Below, one piece after another: positions 1 through 7,825 of a stretch of DNA of 38,944 bases. The first letter of the stretch is position 1, and each line of letters starts with the position of its first letter. The stretch lies in the NCBI GenBank assembly GCA_009780855.1, contig WQZG01000028.1:1-38944 (forward strand), read 5' to 3'. The notes under the pieces are model-generated. The model worked only from the letters and a program-made list of their open reading frames with translations, had not been told where the DNA came from and ran no database searches. The position numbers and the translations under genes were made by a program. Source of the DNA: Treponema sp. (GTDB lineage Bacteria > Spirochaetota > Spirochaetia > Treponematales > Breznakiellaceae).

Positions 1-172
1 TGGGATTGAAATCCTGAAAGGCGATTACGATGCCGATTAACGGCAGATAGGCAAATACAAAAAACCACAATAACCCGGGAAGGGCCATTAGGTACATATA
101 TTTGTTAATTGCCAGTTCCTTGAGGAACCCGTTTTTTTGGGTTGAATAATTAGTGTGCTTTTCCGTTTTCAT
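1..172 (-). CDS. Sugar ABC transporter permease, N-terminal fragment (LplB/YtcP type)
   Basis: The gene runs off the left edge; 57 codons are visible from the ATG at 172. The product starts with a polar cytoplasmic stretch, then 'YMYLMALPGLLWFFVFAYLP', then 'LIGIVIAFQDFNP'. That is the first membrane helix and the conserved loop of the LplB/YtcP-like binding-protein-dependent permeases that import oligosaccharides (MalF-like). No clear Shine-Dalgarno sequence precedes the ATG. The gene is divergent from the hydrolase at 318, with an AT-rich shared regulatory region. Family is fairly certain from the N-terminus alone; the substrate cannot be read, though a carbohydrate importer fits the glycosidase genes further right. 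Confidence 0.72.
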   Translation of the reverse strand, partial: MKTEKHTNYSTQKNGFLKELAINKYMYLMALPGLLWFFVFAYLPLIGIVIAFQDFNP

Positions 173-252
173 TTTTGTAATTAAATGTTATTATCATAAA
201 TTAAAAGTCGCAATAAATTTATTTAATAAAAACTCAGATTTTTTATTGATTT

Positions 253-274
253 TATTCCGATTTATAAAGGAATA
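253..274. promoter_or_regulatory. Inverted repeat in the divergent promoter region (possible operator)
   Basis: TATTCC and GGAATA are separated by 10 bases, a symmetric dyad in the middle of the AT-rich region (173-317) between the divergent permease and hydrolase genes. A second palindrome, AAGTATACTT, lies at 290-299 near the hydrolase start. The spacing suits a dimeric regulator, but no family can be named. Apart from these dyads I see nothing else in this gap. Confidence 0.25.
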
Positions 275-317
275 TCAGATTTTTAACAAAAGTATACTTG
301 GTTATAAAAGGTAATGT

Positions 318-1466
318 ATGCCAAATTTTTACGAATATTTAAAATGGAGAGGCGATTTGGAATTCAGCCGGGAGCCATTCAATCCGGTTGATAATGCAAT
401 TTTTTCTCAATTATCATACTTGCCGATGGAAGGCATTGTTCCTGAGCCAGGCGATGCGGATAGTGTCAGTATCGAAGAAGCAGGGAAACTTTTCGCAAAA
501 GAACATAAAAAATATCTTTCGGGTAATAATCCCGATGTTACAATAACTTATGGTGTAAATGTTCTTCAGGCAATTAAAGATGCTCCGCGGTATAAAGATT
601 GCAGGTTATTTGGATTTGTAAATAATGTTGATTTTATTCAGGAAAAACAATTTTCTGCATATTGCATCAAAACCGAAAAAAAGAAAAATACCGGCGGCAT
701 GTTTGTGGTTTTTAGGGGTACGGACATGAATCTTGCGGGATGGAAAGAAGATTTTAATATGAGCTTCAAAAAAACTGTTCCTGCGCAAAGGGAAGCGGTT
801 GTTTATCTTGAAAAAATGGCAAAAAAGTATTCTGAGCCGTTAATCATTGCGGGACATTCCAAGGGCGGGAATCTCGCTGTATACGCATCGGCTTTTTGTA
901 ATAAAAATGTCCAAAAACGTATCAGTAAAATTTTCTGCAATGACAGCCCTGGATTTCAAAAAGAAATTATCCGAAGCAGGGAGTATAAGGCAATTTGCGC
1001 AAGAATATATTCATTTATTCCTCAAGGGTCTTTTGTCGGAATGTTATTGGAACACGGTGAAATTCCTTATGTAGTAAAAAGCAATGCTATTGGATTTTTT
1101 CAGCATAATATGGATACATGGGAAGTAATGCATAATAATTTTGTCAGGGCAAAACTCACGCAGCATAGTATTTTTATCAATAAAGTTCTCCATGAATGGC
1201 TTTATCAAATTGATGAAAGTCAGCGCGAAATATTTATCGGAACTTTATATGATATTATCACGTCCGGCAATGCCCAATCGCTTACCGATTTCCCGGCAGA
1301 CTGGAAAAACACCGCAGTCGGTATGATAAACTCAATTAAAAATATGGATAAAGATACAAAGAAACTTCTGCTTAAGATTTTTGCAAATTTTTATAAAACC
1401 TATTATAAAAACATAGGAGAAAATCTTGGTAATCTGCTTCCGGAAAAGCTAAAAATTACGCAATAA
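318..1466 (+). CDS. Mbeg1-like alpha/beta hydrolase (DUF2974 family)
   Basis: The 382-residue protein has the features of the Mbeg1-like/DUF2974 lipase-like family. 'VVFRGTD' lies near residues 130-136, and the nucleophile elbow G-H-S-K-G-G-N near 179-185 makes Ser181 the probable catalytic serine. Several histidines in the C-terminal third could complete the triad. There is no signal peptide or membrane segment, so it is probably cytoplasmic. The substrate is unknown; the family is usually annotated from this fold only. The start is supported by AAAGG six bases upstream of the ATG. The gene stands alone, divergent from the permease and convergent with the VWA gene. Confident on fold, not on function. 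Confidence 0.82.
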   Translation: MPNFYEYLKWRGDLEFSREPFNPVDNAIFSQLSYLPMEGIVPEPGDADSVSIEEAGKLFAKEHKKYLSGNNPDVTITYGVNVLQAIKDAPRYKDCRLFGFVNNVDFIQEKQFSAYCIKTEKKKNTGGMFVVFRGTDMNLAGWKEDFNMSFKKTVPAQREAVVYLEKMAKKYSEPLIIAGHSKGGNLAVYASAFCNKNVQKRISKIFCNDSPGFQKEIIRSREYKAICARIYSFIPQGSFVGMLLEHGEIPYVVKSNAIGFFQHNMDTWEVMHNNFVRAKLTQHSIFINKVLHEWLYQIDESQREIFIGTLYDIITSGNAQSLTDFPADWKNTAVGMINSIKNMDKDTKKLLLKIFANFYKTYYKNIGENLGNLLPEKLKITQ

Positions 1467-1482
1467 AAATTACGTAATTTTT
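1451..1482 (+). terminator. Weak AT-rich hairpin after the Mbeg1-like gene
   Basis: AAAAATTACG at 1451-1460 pairs perfectly with CGTAATTTTT at 1473-1482, overlapping the stop codon and ending in a T run. In addition 1465-1482 is itself an 18-base perfect palindrome. The position between convergent genes (318-1466 and 1524-3314) fits a terminator, but the stem is AT-rich and may be weak. Confidence 0.3.
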
Positions 1483-1523
1483 AACATCGCTGTCAGTTCG
1501 TTAGGACGTTTTTAAAACTGATT

Positions 1524-3314
1524 TTACCCCGGCATATTAATCGAATGAAGCAGTTTGTTGAGCGCCTTGAGCGGATCTTCATACCTTTCTATCCGGATAA
1601 AGAGCTCGTACTTCTTCTCTGACAGCACCCTTATCGATTTGCCTATGCAATTGGAAACCTGCTGGGAGCCGATATCCGGGAAGAACTGCGGTTTAAGCGG
1701 TATAAACGTACACTGTCTCCCGTCATAACGGACTTCTGCGATATTGCGCGGTATGGGTACAAGGAAAATCAGGAAATCGGATTTGCCGCCGCCGACCGTG
1801 TACCGGTAGCCTTCTTTTGCGGTATGGATATTGCGTCTTCCTATAGCCGTGTTCTGGTCATCCACAAAGAACGACAACATGGGCGGACCGTTTTTCTCCT
1901 GATCTTCGCTCATCACAACAGGTTTATCGGCGGGCAGAGGTTTGGACTTTCTCTGGCTTTCGGCATAACTTGACATCATCGCCGCGCTCTTGATTTTGTC
2001 CTGGCGATCGGCTTCCAGCCTGTCACGGTTATCCGCAGGAGCGGAAGCAGCCTGGGCCATAACGCGGTTGGGCGAGGAACTAAGCCTTCTTGAAGCAAAG
2101 AATATTATCAGCGCCAGAATCAAAAGGCCCAGTATAATGGCCGCAATCAGCCACCACGGAATTTCAGTATGATCTTCATTGATAACCTGGGCTTGTGTTA
2201 TGCCTGTTCCAGGCCCCGGAACTGCTGTCCTGGTATCGGAGGATTGATTATTATCGCCGGACTTTTGGTCCAATGTTTTATCATCTGTTAATGGGACATT
2301 TTCGGTCTGATTGAATTGTTCATTTTGATTGGTCTGCGGTTCCGGAACCGTGGTTACTGTATTAGTTTCCGGCTGCGGTTGTTGCTGCTGCGGTGTTTGT
2401 TGCTGCGGGGTTTGTTGCTGCGGTTGTTGCTGCTGTGGTGTTTGCTGCTGTGGTGTTTGCTGCTGTGGTTGTTGTTGCTGCGGCGTTTGTTGTTGCGGTG
2501 TCTGCTGCTGCGGTTGTTGTTGTTGCTGCGGTATCTGCTGTTGCGGTGTTTGCTGCTGCGGCGTTTGCTGCTGCGGCGTTTGCTGCTGCGGTGTTTGCTG
2601 CTGCGGCGTTTGCTGCTGCGGCGTTTGTTGCTGCGGTGTTTGCTGCTGCGGCGTTTGCTGCTGAGGTGTCTGTTGCTGAGGTGTTTGCTGCTGCGGCGTT
2701 TGTTGTTGCGGTGTCTGCTGCTGCGGTTGTTGCTGGACTTGAGCGACAGGCGGCGCAGGCTGCCGGACAATAGGCGCTCTGTTGGATGACGGCGGCGGAG
2801 ATGTTACAGGTATTTTAATAAACTGTAAATCGTAGTTTTTAAGGTTTAAACGGGCCGAGGTTGCCGTTATAGCTGCCTGCACGGCCGGATTATTGTTGTC
2901 CCCGTCGCTTACCAAGATTATTTTTTTGTGCCGGTTACCGGGTAACGAAGAAGCGTACTGTTCGGCAAAATTAAGCGCGCCTGTAATATCGGATTCCGGA
3001 TCCAGCGGGTACATAAGGAGGATGCGGCCGACAATTGCTTCCACTTCGCCGACCCCTTCTACCAGGCGCGAGATCTCAAGACGCGGGGATTTGGAAAATG
3101 AGATTAAATGAAAAGTATCGCCTATGCGCAAAAAATCCGTAAGAAACTGGCCGGTCAGGTAATCGGCGGTTTCGTTGTAGTAATCGCTCATGCTGGCGGA
3201 TGTATCATACAGCAGGATTAGATCCATTGGTCCGGAGAGATTTGCGGGTGTCTGGGCCGCCGCAGAAAAAATGATCCCAAAAATCAGGATAAATACTGCA
3301 ATGAATTTTCTCAT
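1524..3314 (-). CDS. Secreted/anchored von Willebrand factor A protein with Pro-Gln-Thr repeat region
   Basis: 596 residues. A signal peptide (residues 1-20, ending in 'SAAA') leads into a VWA domain (about 28-170). Its MIDAS metal site is visible: DTSAS (Asp37, Ser39, Ser41), Thr111 and Asp137 in 'LVSDGDN'. Residues about 192-312 are almost only Pro, Gln and Thr in five-residue repeats. A polar linker follows, then a membrane helix (about 384-408, 'IPWWLIAAIILGLLILALII'). The C-terminal domain of about 130 residues contains 'AIGRR' and could be FHA-like, but that is a guess. Topology suggests the VWA domain and Gln-rich stalk lie outside the membrane and the last domain inside. It is the last gene of the TPR-greA operon, 32 bases after greA. 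VWA proteins usually bind protein partners; the ligand is unknown. Confidence 0.8.
   Translation of the reverse strand: MRKFIAVFILIFGIIFSAAAQTPANLSGPMDLILLYDTSASMSDYYNETADYLTGQFLTDFLRIGDTFHLISFSKSPRLEISRLVEGVGEVEAIVGRILLMYPLDPESDITGALNFAEQYASSLPGNRHKKIILVSDGDNNNPAVQAAITATSARLNLKNYDLQFIKIPVTSPPPSSNRAPIVRQPAPPVAQVQQQPQQQTPQQQTPQQQTPQQQTPQQQTPQQQTPQQQTPQQQTPQQQTPQQQTPQQQTPQQQTPQQQIPQQQQQPQQQTPQQQTPQQQQPQQQTPQQQTPQQQQPQQQTPQQQTPQQQQPQPETNTVTTVPEPQTNQNEQFNQTENVPLTDDKTLDQKSGDNNQSSDTRTAVPGPGTGITQAQVINEDHTEIPWWLIAAIILGLLILALIIFFASRRLSSSPNRVMAQAASAPADNRDRLEADRQDKIKSAAMMSSYAESQRKSKPLPADKPVVMSEDQEKNGPPMLSFFVDDQNTAIGRRNIHTAKEGYRYTVGGGKSDFLIFLVPIPRNIAEVRYDGRQCTFIPLKPQFFPDIGSQQVSNCIGKSIRVLSEKKYELFIRIERYEDPLKALNKLLHSINMPG
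2379..2741. repeat. 15-bp minisatellite encoding P-Q-Q-Q-T units
   Basis: This stretch inside the VWA gene is a tandem array with a 15-base period coding for PQQQT. About a dozen uninterrupted units come first. Then a higher-order 45-base unit (PQQQT-PQQQT-PQQQQ) is repeated three times. The units differ at synonymous third positions, so it is not a single recent expansion. Because the period is a multiple of three, gain or loss of units would change stalk length without breaking the frame. The other strand is also open through the array, which is a by-product of the repeat. Confidence 0.9.
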
Positions 3315-3346
3315 CTTCCTCTCCTGTTACAGTTATAACATATTAT

Positions 3347-4285
3347 TTATATTGCCGCTGTAATTGTTTCTATGATATAAGACGCCTTTTCGCCGTTAAT
3401 GACAAAGTCTGTCTGTTCTCCCGCGGCTTTGTTCATTATGGAAGCGCCGAACGGCGACAAGTACGAAATAACCCGGTTCTCGGGATCTGATTCCCAGGGT
3501 CCCAGTATCGTATATTCGCTTTTTTCGCCGGTGTCGGCGTTGGAAAGGGTGACTTTGGTCCCAAAGGAGACTCTTGCCGTGTTTACAAGGGACGGATCAA
3601 ATAGCTGGGCCCTCTCAATTTCTTCGCTGAGTTTAACCAGTGTTGTATTGAGGAAAGTCTGTCTTTCCAGGGCCGCCTTGTATTCGGCGTTTTCGCTGAG
3701 GTCTCCCAGGGATTTTGCGTATTCCAGTTCTTTGGAATTGGCCGGCAGTTCTTCGTTAAGAATTTTGGCAAGCTGCCTCTGTTTTTCTGTATATTTTGCC
3801 TGTGTTGCAATGAGCCCAAGGGTAACAACTTTCTTTTCTTCGTCCCCAAAAAATTTGAAATCCGGGTGGAGCGAAAGGATCCGGTTTTTAAGGGCCATTT
3901 TATCCGCCGGATCCAAATCCTTTACATCGTTTATAAAGGTATAAATACGGATGGTGGTATCAATGTCCGTCCTGTCAATAAGTTCGTTAAGTACGCCTTC
4001 CTTAAAGAGGATGGTGTGCACCTGTTTGTTGAGTTTGCGGTTCTCGGCTGTGTCGCGGCGGTTTTCAATTTCACGGAAGCTTATATCCAGTATATGGATA
4101 AGCGTAATAAGCTGTTTTTCAAAAGGAATATTGGCTGCCTTAAACCAATCTTCATTTTTCATGTTATTGTAAAGCCATACGGCTGCTTCGCGGTTATCCC
4201 TGTAATTTTCAAAGCAAAAAGCGGTTAACGCCGTTAGTTTATCCTGGCAGCCTTCCTGTTTAAGGCTCTCTATCATGGACAGCAT
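3347..4285 (-). CDS. greA: GreA-type transcript cleavage factor, C-terminal part (split gene)
   Basis: 312 residues from the first ATG after an in-frame stop. About 160 helical residues come first. The GreA coiled coil follows, with the signature 'GDLSENAEY' (residues 194-202; Asp195 and Glu198 correspond to the acidic tip residues that stimulate RNA cleavage by RNA polymerase). The C-terminal GreA/GreB domain (about 238-312, 'YTILGPWESDPE...ISYLSPFGASIMNKAAGE') completes it. GreA normally has about 158 residues; treponemal versions have a very long helical N-terminus. The reading frame is the same as in the gene ending at 4310, with eight sense codons between the TAA and this ATG and no ribosome binding site before it. 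It therefore probably is the 3' half of one gene of about 900 codons (3347-6046). Confidence 0.8.
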   Translation of the reverse strand: MLSMIESLKQEGCQDKLTALTAFCFENYRDNREAAVWLYNNMKNEDWFKAANIPFEKQLITLIHILDISFREIENRRDTAENRKLNKQVHTILFKEGVLNELIDRTDIDTTIRIYTFINDVKDLDPADKMALKNRILSLHPDFKFFGDEEKKVVTLGLIATQAKYTEKQRQLAKILNEELPANSKELEYAKSLGDLSENAEYKAALERQTFLNTTLVKLSEEIERAQLFDPSLVNTARVSFGTKVTLSNADTGEKSEYTILGPWESDPENRVISYLSPFGASIMNKAAGEQTDFVINGEKASYIIETITAAI

Positions 4286-4309
4286 TGGATAACGCGGGAA
4301 AAACTTGAG

Positions 4310-6046
4310 TTAGATCTCGGTCCAGCCCGGGACAAAGAGTTTGATCTGGCGCAGAAATTCTTCTTTTAATTTTGAGTCTTTTAGATTGAGAAAAAGATCG
4401 ATAGGCGATTCTATACCTTCGTAAAGCTCCAGAAAATCCATCTTAATGCCGGCGCCAAGATGCGGATAACGTCCTATCAGCTCCTTAACCAGCAAATAAG
4501 ACGCCACTACAAACTCGTCAACCTGGCTGTACGATTTTAGATAAGCGGTAAAATAACCAAACATTTCTGCAAAGTAATCCGAATCCAGCTCCGCGTTCTT
4601 TTGCGAAGTAAAATCTCTTATGGTCTGCGCGCGGTCAAAAAAGTTCCTGTCGGCCTTGAATTCACTGTAGAGTTTTTCTTCCATACTTACAGGTCTGTCG
4701 CGGACTGTGTACAAATCGACGTTTTCTGTGCTTAAACCAAAGCTCGGGTCCATCTTGAGACTGTCCCTTGCCTTGACGCTCCAGGTAGTCCATTCAGCGG
4801 CCGACAATACGGACGGCACAAGTTCAGCTTTAATCCGCTTGATGTCGCAGGAATTTCCAAAACTTCTGATGATGTTCTGCAGGGCCCAGATATGGTCGTT
4901 TTTAATTTTGTCGTGGAGTTTTTCTTTTTTCCAGGTCGCCTTTAAAACCCAGATGTGGTTTTTTGACAGTATCGCAAGAGCGTCTACAGCCATTTTCAAT
5001 GACATTGAATGGTTGCGTTTTTTTGCGAAATCTATAACTATTTCATCGCCCTGGACACTGGCTATTCTGCCGACTCCCCAGGTCCGGTGGAATACGTAGC
5101 TTCCCTTGTCAAAGGCAATGTGTTTTTCAAAATCAATAATCGCCTCGTGGACATTGCGCCAGTTCTGCGACAGGTTTGATACGCGGATATATTCTTCAAG
5201 CTGGCTGTGGCCTGCGTATTTTTTCCTGTAACATTCGGTTATGTCTCTGCGCGCCTGCTTGTCATCGTCATCATAATCCAGAATTATCTTCAGCACAGTG
5301 ATGGCCGTATCCAGCTCGTTGCGTTTAAGCCTGCTGTCGTAAACATCCCTTAACAGCAGAACAGCCTTGTCATCGCTGATGGTCTTGGCAATGCGTTTTT
5401 CCACATGCAGGAAGAAGTCAATATCTTCCGGGCAGTATTCAAGCAGCTTTTCCCAGATTTCCTTAATATTGCTGAACAGCTGCTTGCCTATATAGCGGTG
5501 GAGAGCTTTTTTATAATAATCAACGGCGCTTTCGATGTTGCCCTGTTTTTCGTAGCGTTCGGCCAGGGCCTTTGCGAGATCGGCTTCTTCGTAATCAACC
5601 TTTACCAGTCGTTCCCAAATACCGTAGAGGGCATCTTCCTCGTTATCGGCCCTGTAACAGTCTCCCAGGGTGCGGAGGGCAAACTTGGATTCGCCGTAAT
5701 CAAGAATCCTTTCGCAAAGATATTTAACAATATTGCTTTTTTTATTGTCTGCAAAAATGGTAACCAGGTTAACAAGGGCGGTATCGTCAATAATCTGGCG
5801 GGAAAGGGAGGCCATACCTGCAAGGTAAAGACCGATGATGCTGGTTTTTGTATGCACAAGATGATCTTCGCAAAGCTGCCGCAGCTCATCGAACAAACGG
5901 GCTTCTTTGGCTTCCTTGAGAACATTGTCCAGTTCCTTGAATTGGGTAGTTGAATAATTGCTTAAGGCCGCCCTGGTCCATTTTTCTTCATTAAGCATTT
6001 CCTGGACTTTTTTTAAAAGAGCCGGACTTTCATTGGTATCAGACAT
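4310..6046 (-). CDS. greA: Long N-terminal part of GreA-type factor (TPR-like helical protein, split gene)
   Basis: 578 residues, mostly helical, with TPR-like repeats in the first half (for example 'YEKQGNIESAVDYYKKAL') and a small beta segment near residues 312-355 ('FHRTWGVGRIASVQGDEIVIDFAKKRNHSM') that may be a nucleic-acid- or polymerase-binding patch. The catalytic GreA domains lie in the next downstream frame (3347-4285). The sequence across the junction reads 'VPGWTEI-stop-LKFFPRYPMLSMIESL' in one continuous frame, so a single TAA (4310-4312) cuts what should be one polypeptide. The gene starts 8 bases after the upstream TPR gene and is surely co-transcribed. If the stop is real, this product lacks the cleavage-stimulating domain. 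Confidence 0.75.
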   Translation of the reverse strand: MSDTNESPALLKKVQEMLNEEKWTRAALSNYSTTQFKELDNVLKEAKEARLFDELRQLCEDHLVHTKTSIIGLYLAGMASLSRQIIDDTALVNLVTIFADNKKSNIVKYLCERILDYGESKFALRTLGDCYRADNEEDALYGIWERLVKVDYEEADLAKALAERYEKQGNIESAVDYYKKALHRYIGKQLFSNIKEIWEKLLEYCPEDIDFFLHVEKRIAKTISDDKAVLLLRDVYDSRLKRNELDTAITVLKIILDYDDDDKQARRDITECYRKKYAGHSQLEEYIRVSNLSQNWRNVHEAIIDFEKHIAFDKGSYVFHRTWGVGRIASVQGDEIVIDFAKKRNHSMSLKMAVDALAILSKNHIWVLKATWKKEKLHDKIKNDHIWALQNIIRSFGNSCDIKRIKAELVPSVLSAAEWTTWSVKARDSLKMDPSFGLSTENVDLYTVRDRPVSMEEKLYSEFKADRNFFDRAQTIRDFTSQKNAELDSDYFAEMFGYFTAYLKSYSQVDEFVVASYLLVKELIGRYPHLGAGIKMDFLELYEGIESPIDLFLNLKDSKLKEEFLRQIKLFVPGWTEI

Positions 6047-6054
6047 TATTACTC

Positions 6055-7002
6055 CTAATTACGATACTGCTCATAAACCGCAGAATCGATGAATTTAATT
6101 TTCCGCATGGTTTCTTCAACCACATCCGAATTATCGCCGGGTGTTCTTGCCCTGGCGCCGTAATGATCTATAAGGCGGAAATACCGGTTTAACAGGCGGG
6201 GTTTTGAAAATTCACCCGGCTTGTTGTTACTTTCGCTTTCCAGAGCCAAAATCGCCTGTTTGAGTTTTCCAAGTTCAACAGGTTTAAGTTCACGCTGTAC
6301 CGAAAAGATACCCCAGAGGGTTCCGTAAACCGGAATCCATTCCGCAATTTCCTTACCGGTATAGCCCAATTCCGCGACTTTTTCCTTAAGCCGGATTATC
6401 ATTTCCGATTCCATAAACCAAAGATCAATGGCCTGGGGATCCAGATAAAAAGCTTCCCTAAAAAGTACTTTGGCAGCCCTGGGATCGCCCAAAAGGGCCC
6501 TTACATCCGCAAGTTCGGCCAAAGCTCCGCTGTCATCAGGTTTAAAATGAACAGCCTGCTCAAGGAACCTCGCAGCTTCTTCGTAATTGCCGATTCCCTT
6601 GTAACAGCGTCCCATCTGAAGCAGGATCTCCGGATCGGGACTGTTCCCCGAATTTGCCAAAACATCTTCCAGATACTTTAAAGCCAGTCTAAAAACAAAA
6701 TTCCTGACAGCATAAATACAGGATTCTTCGCCGCCGGCCGTATTCCCGATTTGATCCAAAAAAACATGGAATGTTTTCCATTGTGAAATTACATACCCGC
6801 CTTTTTCATAAGGCTCGCGAAGGTCGTCCAGTTTTTTTAACCTATCCAGCCACCAGTTTACGCATTTCAAGCCGTACTTGACTTCCGGATGATCAAAGTC
6901 TATCTTTAAGGCCTCTTCGAGGAGGCGGAGCGCCGAAACAGCATCTGTTACTTTTAGGCGCTCATAGGCTTGCTCAATGAGCTCTTCAACCCTGGTTTTC
7001 AT
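6055..7002 (-). CDS. TPR protein, first gene of the greA-VWA operon
   Basis: 315 residues without signal peptide or membrane segment, so probably cytoplasmic. The N-terminus ('AYERLKVTDAVSALRLLEEALKIDFDHPEVKYGLKCVNWWLDRL') and middle ('LLQMGRCYKGIGNYEEAARFLEQAVHFKPDDSGALAELADV') contain tetratricopeptide repeats, which act as protein-binding scaffolds. It sits 8 bases upstream of the GreA-type gene, itself rich in TPR-like helices, so the two may act together on RNA polymerase; that is inference. A good sigma-70 type promoter lies just upstream (7024-7051). No specific function recognised. Confidence 0.75.
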   Translation of the reverse strand: MKTRVEELIEQAYERLKVTDAVSALRLLEEALKIDFDHPEVKYGLKCVNWWLDRLKKLDDLREPYEKGGYVISQWKTFHVFLDQIGNTAGGEESCIYAVRNFVFRLALKYLEDVLANSGNSPDPEILLQMGRCYKGIGNYEEAARFLEQAVHFKPDDSGALAELADVRALLGDPRAAKVLFREAFYLDPQAIDLWFMESEMIIRLKEKVAELGYTGKEIAEWIPVYGTLWGIFSVQRELKPVELGKLKQAILALESESNNKPGEFSKPRLLNRYFRLIDHYGARARTPGDNSDVVEETMRKIKFIDSAVYEQYRN

Positions 7003-7023
7003 GCTTGAAGTTATATCCTTTTC

Positions 7024-7051
7024 AGTATAACACTTCTGTAATTTCTTGCAA
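7024..7051 (-). promoter_or_regulatory. Sigma-70 type promoter for the TPR-greA-VWA operon
   Basis: Read on the minus strand, TTGCAA (7046-7051) and TATACT (7024-7029) are separated by 16 bases, close to the TTGACA/TATAAT consensus. The -10 box ends 21 bases before the start codon at 7002. The region is shared with the divergent rpe gene, for which I see no equally convincing promoter. Confidence 0.55.
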
Positions 7052-7139
7052 TAGGGTTAAAAAAACAGAAGGTCTGCCCGATTTTACCATATTAAAATTA
7101 TACCTTTACAAGAATCTTTGTAATGTTTATCATCTTTTT

Positions 7140-7799
7140 ATGCAAAATCCCATTATTGCTCCGTCCGTACTTGCGGCGGATTTTACCAATCTGGCAGCTG
7201 CGGCCAAAGAAATAGAAGATTCGGGGGCAGAATGGGTGCACCTTGACGTGATGGACGGGAATTTTGTCCCTAATTTATCATTCGGCCCCAAAATGGTGGC
7301 TGATTTAAGGCCCTGCAGTTCAAAAATATTCGATGTTCATCTTATGATTAGCAATCCTGAAATTTTTATACCGGTTTTTGCGCAGTCCGGCGCAGACTAT
7401 ATTACAGTACACGCGGAAGCAGCGGTCCATCTGGACCGGATAATTAAATCGATCAGCGGCCTGGAAAAAAAAGCGGGAGTAAGCATTGTTCCGTCCACAC
7501 CGGTCTCGGCAATTACCGAAATTTTACCTGTTGTGGATCTGGTACTTGTAATGACAGTCAATCCAGGCTATGGCGGGCAGAGTCTTATACCTTCATGCCT
7601 GGAAAAAGTCAAAAATTTGGTTCAAATCCGCAAAGAACGCAATCTTTCTTTTATAATATCAGTGGACGGCGGCATAAATTCTTCTACAGCCTCCCTGGCA
7701 CGGCAGGCCGGCGCGGATGTTCTTGTAGCAGGCGAAGCTTTTTTTGGCAGTGTCAATAAAAAGGCCATGGTCGCAGAACTTAAGGGACCTGGTTTTTAA
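7140..7799 (+). CDS. rpe: Ribulose-phosphate 3-epimerase
   Basis: Interconverts D-ribulose 5-phosphate and D-xylulose 5-phosphate in the pentose phosphate pathway. The 219-residue product begins 'MQNPIIAPSVLAADFTNL' and shows the family signatures 'HLDVMDGNFVPNLSFGP' (active-site Asp and metal ligands), 'DVHLMI', 'VMTVNPGYGGQ' and 'SVDGGI', full length for a TIM-barrel epimerase. The open frame continues upstream to 7005, but the conserved N-terminus begins at the ATG at 7140, so I use that. No Shine-Dalgarno sequence precedes this ATG, which is unusual for the window; a short or leaderless transcript is possible. It is probably followed by the three envelope/TPR genes in one transcript. Confidence 0.93.
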   Translation: MQNPIIAPSVLAADFTNLAAAAKEIEDSGAEWVHLDVMDGNFVPNLSFGPKMVADLRPCSSKIFDVHLMISNPEIFIPVFAQSGADYITVHAEAAVHLDRIIKSISGLEKKAGVSIVPSTPVSAITEILPVVDLVLVMTVNPGYGGQSLIPSCLEKVKNLVQIRKERNLSFIISVDGGINSSTASLARQAGADVLVAGEAFFGSVNKKAMVAELKGPGF

Positions 7800-7825
7800 G
7801 CCGACATATTGAAAGAGGAAGAAAT

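Noticed and set aside
2379..2741. CRISPR-like array
   Set aside because: The units are contiguous and coding, without unique spacers; no cas gene is near.
2316..2789. Open frames on the plus strand and in other frames across the Gln-rich array (Leu/Arg, Cys/Gly and Ala/Val repeats)
   Set aside because: They are by-products of a 15-base repeat that lacks stop codons in several frames. The minus-strand frame has the signal peptide, VWA domain and membrane helix.
7005..7139. 45-residue N-terminal extension of ribulose-phosphate epimerase
   Set aside because: The extension is not like the family, and it overlaps the promoter of the divergent operon; the conserved start is at 7140.
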